From: Bifidobacterium crudilactis
GTDB lineage: Bacteria; Actinomycetota; Actinomycetes; Actinomycetales; Bifidobacteriaceae
DNA: 64,000 nt
Direction of reading: 5' to 3'
NCBI RefSeq assembly: GCF_000738005.1
Contig: NZ_JHAL01000002.1
Span: forward strand, 124,001 to 188,000
Shown piece after piece: positions 36,867 to 44,475 of the stretch (positions are counted from its first letter, which is position 1; every line of letters starts with the position of its first letter). The notes under the pieces were generated by a model, which was not told where the DNA came from, ran no database searches, and saw only the letters and a program-made list of their open reading frames with translations. The translations under genes and the position numbers were made by a program.

Positions 36867-39059
36867 ATGGAGCAGGCCATGCTGGAGTCCAATGCGCAAC
36901 GTCTTGCAAGGGAATTGGTAGGACGTCGAGAGTCCATCAACCGCGAACTGGGCCGCAACGGTGTGCGTTTCGGCATCTATGCCAACGGGCGGTACGAAGA
37001 CAGGCTGTTCCCCTACGACCCGATACCGCGCATCATCGAATCCGATGAATTCGACGTGCTTGAGCGAGGACTCAAACAACGCGTGGACGCGCTGAACGCG
37101 TGCCTGCGAGACATCTACTCCGATAAGAACATCATCAAGGATGGTGTCATTCCGGAAGAATACGTGTACACCTCGGCAGGGTATTTCCCGCAGGTCAACG
37201 GTGTCACGCCGCCTGGAGGAGTGTTCGCACATATCGCCGGTGAGGATTTGGTGCAGGGGGAGGACGGCCAGTGGTGGGTTCTCGAAGACAATCTGCGCAT
37301 ACCTTCCGGCGCGAGCTACCCGCTGTTCGTCCGTGATATCGAGCGTCGCATCTACCCGACTCTGTTCAGGGACGTGCATATCAGGGATAACCGTGCATAC
37401 CCGCGTTTGCTGCGTAAATCCATGGATTTCGTCTCCACCGAAGGCATCGCGGTGATACTCACGCCCGGTCGGCAGAACTCGGCATTCTTCGAGCATTCCT
37501 ACCTCGCGGAGAAAACGGGGGCCGCGCTCGCCTTCCCGGAGGATATTCAGGTTGTCGACAATCGTGTGTTCTTCATCGACTATGCAGGCAACCGCCACCG
37601 CGTGGGCGTCATCTACCGGAGGCTTGCGGACGAATACTTGGACCCTTTCAGCTTCAATCCCGACTCGGTGATTGGCATCCCGGGCCTGCTGGCCGCATAT
37701 CGCTCAGGCAATGTGGCGATTATGAACGCGCCCGGCAACGGTGCGGTCGACGACAAGGCCATGTATTACTTCGTACCGCAGATGATTGAGTATTACCTGC
37801 ATGAGCAGCCCATCCTGCAGAACGCCCCGACCTATATGCCGATGTTCGAAAAGGATCGCCGGACCGTTCTCGACAGGCTTGGCGAATTGGTCATCAAGGA
37901 TGTGGCGGAAGCAGGGGGATACGGGGTGGTGTTCGGCTCCAGTCTGAACCCCAAGGAGCGCAGCGAGATGGCCGACAGAATCCGTCGCGAACCGCGACGC
38001 TTCATCGCCCAGGAGGTCATCCAATTCAAGGACATCGACATCGTCGACCCCACCACAGGGGAACTGACGCCGCGAAAAGCTGATTTACGGGCTTTCGTGC
38101 TCACCGGTCAGAAAACGCATGTCTGGTATTCCGGCCTGACTCGTTACTCATCGATACAGGGGGAGATGATAGTCAACTCCTCGCAGGGCGGCGGATTCAA
38201 GGACACTTGGGTTCTTTCTCCTGAAGATTCCTTGGGGAATGCGGAGCAGGCAAAGCGCGACGCGGTGAAGCTCCTGAGCGATTATTCGAGGCGGGGTCCG
38301 GCGTTGGTGACCGCCGCGAAGGCGGATAATCTCTATTGGCTGGGCAGATATTCGGAGCGAGTTTACACCACCATCCGTCAGTTCTTCCCCTTCTACGACC
38401 TGGTGATGGACACCGAGGTCGAGGCGTTTCGCCCATTCGCACACGCCTTGGATTTGCCTGACGACTTCGATGATTTCGATGCCTTCATCCATTCCTTCCT
38501 CTATGACGAGAACAATCCTGATTCGGTGCGCAGCGCCGTGCAAAGCGCCTTCAACAATGTCGTCGTCCTGCGTCCCGAGCTTGGTTCTAATCTGGTGCAG
38601 TACATCGAGATGGCCGTGAAATCCATTACGGCGGCGGCACACGGTGACCTCAAATCCGAGAACATCTATCGGCAGCGGGACATCACCGACAATATGCTCT
38701 GCCTGTGGGGAGGCATCGAAGATTCGCCTCTGGACCCTGTGCTCAAAGCCTTCCTGTTCATCGGCAAGTACCTTGAGCGAGTCGACCTGTATACGCGTTT
38801 CGGATTGCCGGCCCAACGTCTGGGCCCGCCGCTGAAAAAGCTTTCCGCTTATGCGGCGATGCTTGATGCCCTGCCCCTGCCTCAATGTTTGGCGGCGGGG
38901 GCGAGGCAGCTGTTGGCGCAGTTGCCGGCTCGCGGGTATGACGGTCTCGCGGAGCGGATTCAGGAGTTCCTCAACGAGTTCGATGGTCGTGTGCTCGACA
39001 TGGATGCGGGTAGAAACAGCGTGCTGAACGCCATGAACATGGACGCTCGTCGTCCATAG
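36867..39059 (+). CDS. Circularly permuted ATP-grasp protein fused to an alpha-E domain
   Basis: About 730 residues; ATG 36867 is chosen, but ATG 36879 (better spaced from GGAG) or an upstream GTG/TTG is possible. Residues ~1-460 form a CP-ATP-grasp type 2 domain (GIYANGRYEDRLFPYDPIPRI, VLEDNLRIPSGASY, KDVAEAGGYGVVFGSSL, FIAQEVIQFKDIDIV). Residues ~470-720 are an alpha-E helical domain (KADNLYWLGRYSERVYTTIR, IYRQRDITDNMLCLWGG). In most bacteria the two are separate neighbouring genes; here they are fused. With the transglutaminase-like gene downstream this matches predicted amidoligase/peptide-tagging loci. The substrate is unknown. Confidence 0.88.
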   Translation: MEQAMLESNAQRLARELVGRRESINRELGRNGVRFGIYANGRYEDRLFPYDPIPRIIESDEFDVLERGLKQRVDALNACLRDIYSDKNIIKDGVIPEEYVYTSAGYFPQVNGVTPPGGVFAHIAGEDLVQGEDGQWWVLEDNLRIPSGASYPLFVRDIERRIYPTLFRDVHIRDNRAYPRLLRKSMDFVSTEGIAVILTPGRQNSAFFEHSYLAEKTGAALAFPEDIQVVDNRVFFIDYAGNRHRVGVIYRRLADEYLDPFSFNPDSVIGIPGLLAAYRSGNVAIMNAPGNGAVDDKAMYYFVPQMIEYYLHEQPILQNAPTYMPMFEKDRRTVLDRLGELVIKDVAEAGGYGVVFGSSLNPKERSEMADRIRREPRRFIAQEVIQFKDIDIVDPTTGELTPRKADLRAFVLTGQKTHVWYSGLTRYSSIQGEMIVNSSQGGGFKDTWVLSPEDSLGNAEQAKRDAVKLLSDYSRRGPALVTAAKADNLYWLGRYSERVYTTIRQFFPFYDLVMDTEVEAFRPFAHALDLPDDFDDFDAFIHSFLYDENNPDSVRSAVQSAFNNVVVLRPELGSNLVQYIEMAVKSITAAAHGDLKSENIYRQRDITDNMLCLWGGIEDSPLDPVLKAFLFIGKYLERVDLYTRFGLPAQRLGPPLKKLSAYAAMLDALPLPQCLAAGARQLLAQLPARGYDGLAERIQEFLNEFDGRVLDMDAGRNSVLNAMNMDARRP

Positions 39060-39085
39060 GAGGTGGTTCGACGGTGAAATCCGCA

Positions 39086-39196
39086 TTTGTGTAGGGATGC
39101 CTCATGTTCCTGACGGCGCGTGCGAGGGAGAATGGCGGAATTTCGGTCTCGGCGTCTGTTGGCAACTCGGCGTCTCATCGCAAATCCCTACACAAA
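39086..39196. repeat. Family B inverted repeat, copy 2
   Basis: TTTGTGTAGGGAT and ATCCCTACACAAA (13-base arms) enclose 85 bases, starting 27 bases after the ATP-grasp gene. It fills most of the gap to the transglutaminase-like gene. Confidence 0.85.
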
Positions 39197-39370
39197 CGTG
39201 GATGCCTGGTGGATGTCTGGTGCTGAGGCCATACCGGAGGTTAGGCTAGCCGATGAAGGAATCCGTCATGTTCTCCGCTACAGTTGGATGAGTCATATGA
39301 TTGCGGCGTTGCAATGAACGCGACGGTGATGCAGGTTGGCGACAACCGTTGATTGGGAAACAGAGGGACT

Positions 39371-40288
39371 GTGAAGAAACTGGTTTTTGATTATGCGATG
39401 AAGTTGAGCTTCAGTGCACCAGTGACCGACCATCGCTTTCAGTTGCGTTGCGTGCCCGCATCAGGGCCACGTCAGCAGGTGGTGGATGTCAAGGTTCGGG
39501 TATCGCCCGAAACGACGCTGGAGAGTCAGGCCGATGCCTTCGATTCCGTGGTCATGACCGGTTACATACCCCAGCCACACGATTCCTTCGAGTATTCGGT
39601 CACCGGCATCGCCTTCGTCGACAATGACCACACCAAACCGGAGGAATACAAACCGCTGTATCGCTTCGATTCCGCCCTGACGATTCCCGGCCCGAGCATT
39701 CTTGCCTTGATTGAGCGTTGTCGGGCCGATATCGCCGGCGCCGAAGCACCGGTGATGTCGGAAAGCGCTTTGGATGCTGCCGGTTCCGTGGACGTTGCCG
39801 GTGCCGATGCTTCGCAGGGGCAGGGCGATGCTGTCGAGTCCGCGTTAGGACGACGCAGGTCTCAGGATTCTTCCGTGGTTGATGACGCGAAACTCGTGAT
39901 GCAGCGGGTTTTCGAGGCCTTCACCTACACGCCTGGACTGACGACCATCCGCACCACCGCCGAAGAGGCTTTGACCCAGGGCAAGGGTGTCTGCCAGGAT
40001 TACGCGCACGCCATGCTGGCGGCCTGCCGTCACCTGGGCATGCCCGCACGGTACATCGCAGGTCTGCTTGGTGGCGAGGGAGCTACGCACGCCTGGGTCG
40101 AAGTATATGACCATGACCGTTGGGTCGGACTTGACCCGACGCATAATCGACTGGTCAATGATGAATACATCACCATCGCACATGGACGGGATTATCGTGA
40201 CTGCATGCTCGACATCGGCATCTTTTCGGGGGCCAATGTCACGCAGGAACAATGGGTGAACGCCTCCGTGCACGAACAGCGAGCCTGA
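39371..40288 (+). CDS. Transglutaminase-like cysteine protease/ligase
   Basis: 305 residues from GTG 39371 (VKKLVFDYAMKLSF); homologues of this type begin with such a beta-strand. An N-terminal beta domain with HRFQLRCVPASGPRQ is followed by the transglutaminase-like core with triad C208 (GKGVCQDYAHA), H240 (ATHAWVEV) and D255 (GLDPTHN). A low-complexity stretch (~140-175) lies between. Family members hydrolyse or form amide bonds. Pairing with the CP-ATP-grasp/alpha-E protein suggests one pathway of peptide ligation and cleavage. Confidence 0.87.
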   Translation: MKKLVFDYAMKLSFSAPVTDHRFQLRCVPASGPRQQVVDVKVRVSPETTLESQADAFDSVVMTGYIPQPHDSFEYSVTGIAFVDNDHTKPEEYKPLYRFDSALTIPGPSILALIERCRADIAGAEAPVMSESALDAAGSVDVAGADASQGQGDAVESALGRRRSQDSSVVDDAKLVMQRVFEAFTYTPGLTTIRTTAEEALTQGKGVCQDYAHAMLAACRHLGMPARYIAGLLGGEGATHAWVEVYDHDRWVGLDPTHNRLVNDEYITIAHGRDYRDCMLDIGIFSGANVTQEQWVNASVHEQRA

Positions 40289-40313
40289 GCGCTCTTCTTC
40301 ATCTCTCGATACA

Positions 40314-40382
40314 CGAAACTGTGCGGTATGGCATGTGCAGCGTGTGTTTTCGGCGTGTCACGTGCCATACTGCACAGTTTCG
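40314..40382. repeat. Family C palindrome, copy 3
   Basis: CGAAACTGTGC, then GTATGGCATGTG, pair with CACGTGCCATAC and GCACAGTTTCG; the inner stem continues beyond the family arms. It lies 25 bases after the transglutaminase-like gene. Confidence 0.8.
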
Positions 40383-40542
40383 CGCCTCTAGGGGCGGAGA
40401 TGCAAGGATGCTGTGTGTCGGGTGCCGTCGGTGTCGTAATGCTGTGGCATAATGGACAAGTTGCTTTTCCGAGGGTTGCTCCACCTGGCCGCTGTATGGC
40501 GGTTACGGTGTTCAGGAGTGAATGATTTCGGTAGGCGACGAT

Positions 40543-40628
40543 GGTTGAGTGTCCGAGCGGTCTAAGGAGCACGCCTCGAAAGCGTGTGAGGGTAACACCC
40601 TCCGAGAGTTCGAATCTCTCCTCAACCG
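40543..40628 (+). tRNA. tRNA-Ser (anticodon CGA)
   Basis: 86 bases. The acceptor stem is GGTTGAG/CTCAACC with discriminator G. The anticodon stem CACGC/GCGTG has loop CTCGAAA, giving CGA (reads UCG). It has the long variable arm GAGGGTAACACCCTC and the T-loop GTTCGAATC. CCA is not encoded. Confidence 0.95.
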
Positions 40629-40633
40629 CAGAC

Positions 40634-40664
40634 AAGGCTCCGGGTCCGCGCCCGGGGCCTTTTT
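40634..40664 (+). terminator. Rho-independent terminator after tRNA-Ser(CGA)
   Basis: AAGGCTCCGGG pairs with CCCGGGGCCTT (one G-T), followed by TTTT. It starts 5 bases after the tRNA. Confidence 0.85.
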
Positions 40665-40682
40665 CGTTGGAAAGGGCGAATG

Positions 40683-40755
40683 AGATAACTGCACTAAAAG
40701 GACAGCTTTACAGAGGAACTATCAACAAAAAGCTGTCCTTTTAGTGCAGTTATCT
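40683..40755. repeat. Family A palindrome, copy 7
   Basis: The arms extend to GAGATAACT/AGTTATCTC. The interior TTTACAGAGGAACTATCAACAA differs from other copies. It is upstream of the Abi_2 gene; copy 8 is downstream. Confidence 0.9.
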
Positions 40756-40858
40756 CCTACGACGCTGTGATACTGTGAAACGGAGAGCTTCCCAAAGGTG
40801 TCCTATACCCTAGGACTCGTTGAACGGTCGTCAGAGCGTTCGGCAACCATTGGGTGCC

Positions 40859-40889
40859 AGGCTACCGGCTTCGTGCTCGGTAGCCTTTC
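40859..40889 (+). terminator. Terminator-like hairpin upstream of the Abi_2 gene
   Basis: AGGCTACCG pairs with CGGTAGCCT, followed by TTCC, only ~25 bases before the proposed ATG at 40912. No gene ends here, so it may insulate the gene or attenuate its transcript. Confidence 0.45.
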
Positions 40890-40911
40890 CTATAGGGAAC
40901 GGGATGCGGCC

Positions 40912-41919
40912 ATGAACGACGGGGTCATGAACAACGGGGTCATGAACGATGCGTCAGACCCCATGGTTGGCGACATTACGCGTGATGACGCAGCTACCAT
41001 CCCATCAGAGCCCTCCGGCACGGGGCTGCGAACGCGGCATATGAAGCCGCCTTTATCCCTGGCACAGCAGAGAGAGCGGCTGGCCTCGCACAACATCAGC
41101 TTTGACGGGTATACGGACCGCGAGGTAGAAGGTATCCTCGCTCGCATCAACTATTATCGGATCACCGGATACGCCTTGCAGTACCGCGTCAGGCCCGACC
41201 GCCATTGGTGCGAGGACGGCACCCAATTCGCTGACATCATGAGCATCTACCAGTTTGATGAGGAGCTGCGCTTTCTGCTGCTTCGCTACCTTGAGCCGGT
41301 TGAGGTCAAGCTGAGAGCGGTCGTCTCCCATGTGTTCACTGCGGCGCACTGCAGCGAAAGTCCGCACGACCAGCACACCAAAGCGGAGTTTTACTATCGC
41401 AAACGTGACGCGCTCGCCATCATCCAAGCGTACTCCCACGAGGACGAAAGGGACCAGAGCACTCCGTGGTCGCATAAGCATCCAAGGCATCGTGAGACGG
41501 CACCCTTGTGGGTGATGGTCGAAACCATGCCTTTCTCGCGGCTTGTCAGGTATTACCAGTGTTTGAAACGACAGGACAGACAGGCAGTGGCAAAGGAGTT
41601 CAACACTACGGCCGATAATCTGCAGAACGCCTTGCTGTGCATCGTGAGGCTTCGCAACAAAAGCGCACACGGGAATCGGATATACAACACCGTGAATCTC
41701 AGGAAGGCCAGACTGGTTCGCAGCGAGGTGAAACGACTTGTGGATGCACAGTCGGTTTTTGCCTATCTGATTCTTTTGGGCTGTTATCAGCCGACCTTGC
41801 ATCAGCGCAGACGGTTCGCCACGGACTTCTGGGAGCTGCTGTCACGATACGACCCACACGTCGTGAGACCAGACTTGTTGGGAATTCCCGCCTCGGGAGG
41901 TCGGCATCTTCTCCGTTGA
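40912..41919 (+). CDS. Abi_2 (AbiD/AbiF-type) HEPN abortive-infection protein
   Basis: 335 residues from ATG 40912, or about 292 from ATG 41041 (MKPPLSLAQQRERL), where family similarity begins. The intervening N-terminus includes a triplicated MND/NGVMN unit. The Abi_2 core has LARINYYRITGYALQYR, YQFDEELRFLLLRYLEPVEVKLRAVV (segments) and LWVMVETMPFSRLVRYY. The HEPN ribonuclease motif RNxxxH is R248-N249-H253 in RLRNKSAHGNR. By family it may cleave RNA after phage infection and halt growth. It is a lone gene between palindromes 7 and 8. Confidence 0.85.
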   Translation: MNDGVMNNGVMNDASDPMVGDITRDDAATIPSEPSGTGLRTRHMKPPLSLAQQRERLASHNISFDGYTDREVEGILARINYYRITGYALQYRVRPDRHWCEDGTQFADIMSIYQFDEELRFLLLRYLEPVEVKLRAVVSHVFTAAHCSESPHDQHTKAEFYYRKRDALAIIQAYSHEDERDQSTPWSHKHPRHRETAPLWVMVETMPFSRLVRYYQCLKRQDRQAVAKEFNTTADNLQNALLCIVRLRNKSAHGNRIYNTVNLRKARLVRSEVKRLVDAQSVFAYLILLGCYQPTLHQRRRFATDFWELLSRYDPHVVRPDLLGIPASGGRHLLR

Positions 41920-41972
41920 CCCCATTGACTGACGCCAATGCGCGATAATCACCTACAGATTCTTCGTCAGAG

Positions 41973-42045
41973 AGATAACTGCACTAAAAGGACAGCTTTT
42001 CGGGAACAGTATTACCATATTGCTGTACTTTTAGCGCAGTTATCT
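41973..42045. repeat. Family A palindrome, copy 8 (partly decayed)
   Basis: The left arm is intact. The right arm reads GCTGTACTTTTAGCGCAGTTATC with two mismatches, and the interior resembles subfamily A1 then A2 (TTATTACCATATT-like). It lies between the convergent Abi_2 and lipoprotein-like genes. Confidence 0.85.
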
Positions 42046-42069
42046 CTTGACGAAGATTTGACGGTCCTG

Positions 42070-43053
42070 TCAGGACCTTGCGGGTGTCAGGACCGCTGCG
42101 CGGAATGCGGGGAATCCCAGGGCGAAAGCCGTCGCCGCGCGTGAGGCCGTTATGCGGGCCGCCACGGTCAGGGCCTGAATGCTGTCCTCTGCATTGCGGT
42201 TGCTCGATGATGCACTGGTGCTGGTGCTGGTGCTGTTGCTTGAACTTGAACTTGCGCTAGCACTCGGATCATCCCCGTCCGTATCGTTTTCACTTGAACT
42301 CCTGGTGGCGGTCATCGCTTCAACAATCGCCCTGGCGGTATCCATCTCAATCTGGCCACTGGTGGTAGTGCTCAACCCGGTTACGGGGTCGGTGATGGTG
42401 GCCGGATGCGCAAGCAGCTGCTGCACCGCATATACCTTCTCGCGAGGGTCTCTCGTCTCGGGGTGCAAGGAGACCAGAGACTGCGCAAGGGCTTTGTGAT
42501 TATCGCTCAGCCGCAGAGAATCGCTCGAAGCGCCACTGCGCGACGCCAGCACTTCGATGCCGAACCCGGCGCGATCCTCCGCCAAGGCAATTGCGGACGC
42601 TTCAGACGATGAGAGATGACTGCCCGCAATCGCGTCCGAAGGCACGGCAGCAATGGCATCCGAGAACGGGGAAGTGCCTTCGATTCGACTCAGAGCGTAC
42701 AAGGCCAAAGCGCTGTTCATCGAGCCCTCCGCAAAGCGACCCGTGCAATTGGCGGCCACCGCGATCCAATGTTCACTCGCGGAACGGCTTGCCTGAGACC
42801 GTTGCACGCTACTGATTGCAGTATCGAAGGCGACCCGATCCTGTTGCGCACCCTGATACGCCACTTCGCAAGGGCTGAGCTCGGTTTCCTGTTCGGCGCG
42901 TCCTTCGACCCTTGCCAGTGCCGAATCCGCAGGACTGCACGACGAGGTCACCAGGACGACCAATCCCACGAATCCAGCAATCACACCCCGTGCAATGCCG
43001 CGATGAGGTCGATGTGGAGCTGCGAGCTGAATGGAGTCCCATACTGTCTGCAT
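42070..43053 (-). CDS. Putative lipoprotein or membrane-anchored secreted protein
   Basis: 327 residues from ATG 43053. The hydrophobic segment GVIAGFVGLVVLVTSSCS at ~22-40 ends in a weak lipobox (VTSSC). The ectodomain is Ala/Ser-rich and helical. Residues ~265-295 are almost pure Ser/Thr/Asn (SASASSSSSNSTSTS). No domain is recognised. It is divergent from nusA, with only 78 bases between start codons, so the two share a promoter region. The start has no clear ribosome-binding site; GTG within the first 25 codons is an alternative. Confidence 0.65.
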   Translation of the reverse strand: MQTVWDSIQLAAPHRPHRGIARGVIAGFVGLVVLVTSSCSPADSALARVEGRAEQETELSPCEVAYQGAQQDRVAFDTAISSVQRSQASRSASEHWIAVAANCTGRFAEGSMNSALALYALSRIEGTSPFSDAIAAVPSDAIAGSHLSSSEASAIALAEDRAGFGIEVLASRSGASSDSLRLSDNHKALAQSLVSLHPETRDPREKVYAVQQLLAHPATITDPVTGLSTTTSGQIEMDTARAIVEAMTATRSSSENDTDGDDPSASASSSSSNSTSTSTSASSSNRNAEDSIQALTVAARITASRAATAFALGFPAFRAAVLTPARS

Positions 43054-43131
43054 GAATCGTTAGAGTAGTATGCGACGCAGACCATGCCGGTGGGATGTCC
43101 GGCACACAATAACTTCATAGGAGGTCTTGAA

Positions 43132-44268
43132 ATGGAATTAGACCTGGCGGGCATGCACCAGTTGGTGGCAGAGCAGGGAATTGACGCAGAGACCTTGGAT
43201 GGTGCGCTCGCAGAAGCGTTGCGTATGGCTTATCTTAAAACACCTCATGCGGCGAAGCACGCAAGAGTGGTGATTGACAACAGGGCAGGAAGCTTCACGG
43301 TCTGGGCTCGTGACGAGACCAGGCAGGAGCCCACCGAGGACGATCCGCACCCCATGCCGGAACTCGGCGAAGAATATGACGACACACCAAAGGACTTCGG
43401 GCGTCTTGCCGCCGCGACGGCACGTCAGGTCATCGGGCAGCTGTTCCGCAGCGCCGAGGACGAGAAGATTTTCGGTGCTTTCTCGGGGCAAAAAGGTCGT
43501 CTGATTACCGGCGTCGTTCAACAGGATGTGAACGACACGAACAACGTTCACGTATCCGTCGGCGAGGTGGAAGCCCTGCTTCCGCGTCGTGAGCAGGTGC
43601 CCGGCGAGCGTTACAAGCACGGTGAGCGTCTGCGCGTATACGTGGTCAATGTCGCCCGTGGACTGAAAGGGCCTGAAATCATCGTTTCGCGCTCTCACCC
43701 TGAGCTGGTGCGTCGTCTGTTCGAGCGTGAGGTTCCCGAGCTCGTTTCGGGGGCTGTGTCGATTATGGCCATCGCACGCGAGGCCGGAGCACGCAGCAAA
43801 ATCGCCGTGCGGGCGAACGCCGATGGCGTGAATCCCAAGGGTGCGTTGATCGGCCCCGGTGGTGCAAGGGTTCGTGCGGTTATGGAGAACCTTGGTCCGG
43901 AGAAAATCGACATCGTCGATTGGTCGGCGGACCCGGCGACCTTCGTTGCCGCCGCTCTCTCGCCTGCAGTCGCGACCGAGGTGAATGTAATCAGCGAGAA
44001 GAACAAGACCGCAATCGCGTTCATCCATGACGACCAGCTCTCTCTGGCGATCGGTAAGGAAGGGCAGAATGCCCGTCTGTCGGCCAAGCTCACCGGTTGG
44101 AAGATTGGTATAGAGTCCGCGGAAGCGCATGCCAAGGCGCTTCAGGAGGCAGCTGCGAAGCAACCGGCGGAGCCGTCAGACGATGCCGATACAAGCGCGA
44201 AGGAACCGTCGACACCGGAAGCAACATCACCGGCTCCGACGTCTTCCTCTGAGAACGAAGCACGCTAG
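43132..44268 (+). CDS. nusA: Transcription termination/antitermination protein NusA
   Basis: 378 residues from ATG 43132, with AGGAGG 7 bases upstream. The N-terminal polymerase-binding domain (~1-120), S1 domain (GRLITGVVQQDVND...VSVGEVEALLP), KH1 (GPGGARVRAV) and KH2 (GKEGQNARLSAKLTGWKIGI) are present. The acidic repeats found in E. coli are missing, as in other actinobacteria, and a short Ser/Pro/Glu tail ends the protein. rimP does not precede it and no ylxR lies between it and infB. Confidence 0.96.
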   Translation: MELDLAGMHQLVAEQGIDAETLDGALAEALRMAYLKTPHAAKHARVVIDNRAGSFTVWARDETRQEPTEDDPHPMPELGEEYDDTPKDFGRLAAATARQVIGQLFRSAEDEKIFGAFSGQKGRLITGVVQQDVNDTNNVHVSVGEVEALLPRREQVPGERYKHGERLRVYVVNVARGLKGPEIIVSRSHPELVRRLFEREVPELVSGAVSIMAIAREAGARSKIAVRANADGVNPKGALIGPGGARVRAVMENLGPEKIDIVDWSADPATFVAAALSPAVATEVNVISEKNKTAIAFIHDDQLSLAIGKEGQNARLSAKLTGWKIGIESAEAHAKALQEAAAKQPAEPSDDADTSAKEPSTPEATSPAPTSSSENEAR

Positions 44269-44475
44269 TCACACACATCCATAGACACGAGTATGCTTGA
44301 GACTCGGAATCCAAGCTTCAGTCAACTATGCCTGGAATACCAAACAGCATAAGAGCCGAAGCAAGGCACAGAGACGAGGTAACACGACCATGGTCGCACG
44401 ATGAGACAGGATATGTTCGCCGTCACCGAAGAATGACTACGCCAACAATGCGCGTGGTCTGGATAGGAGAAATTG

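Noticed and set aside
40541..40744. 67-codon frame over tRNA-Ser(CGA) and palindrome copy 7
   Set aside because: It covers a tRNA, a terminator and a repeat; not a gene.
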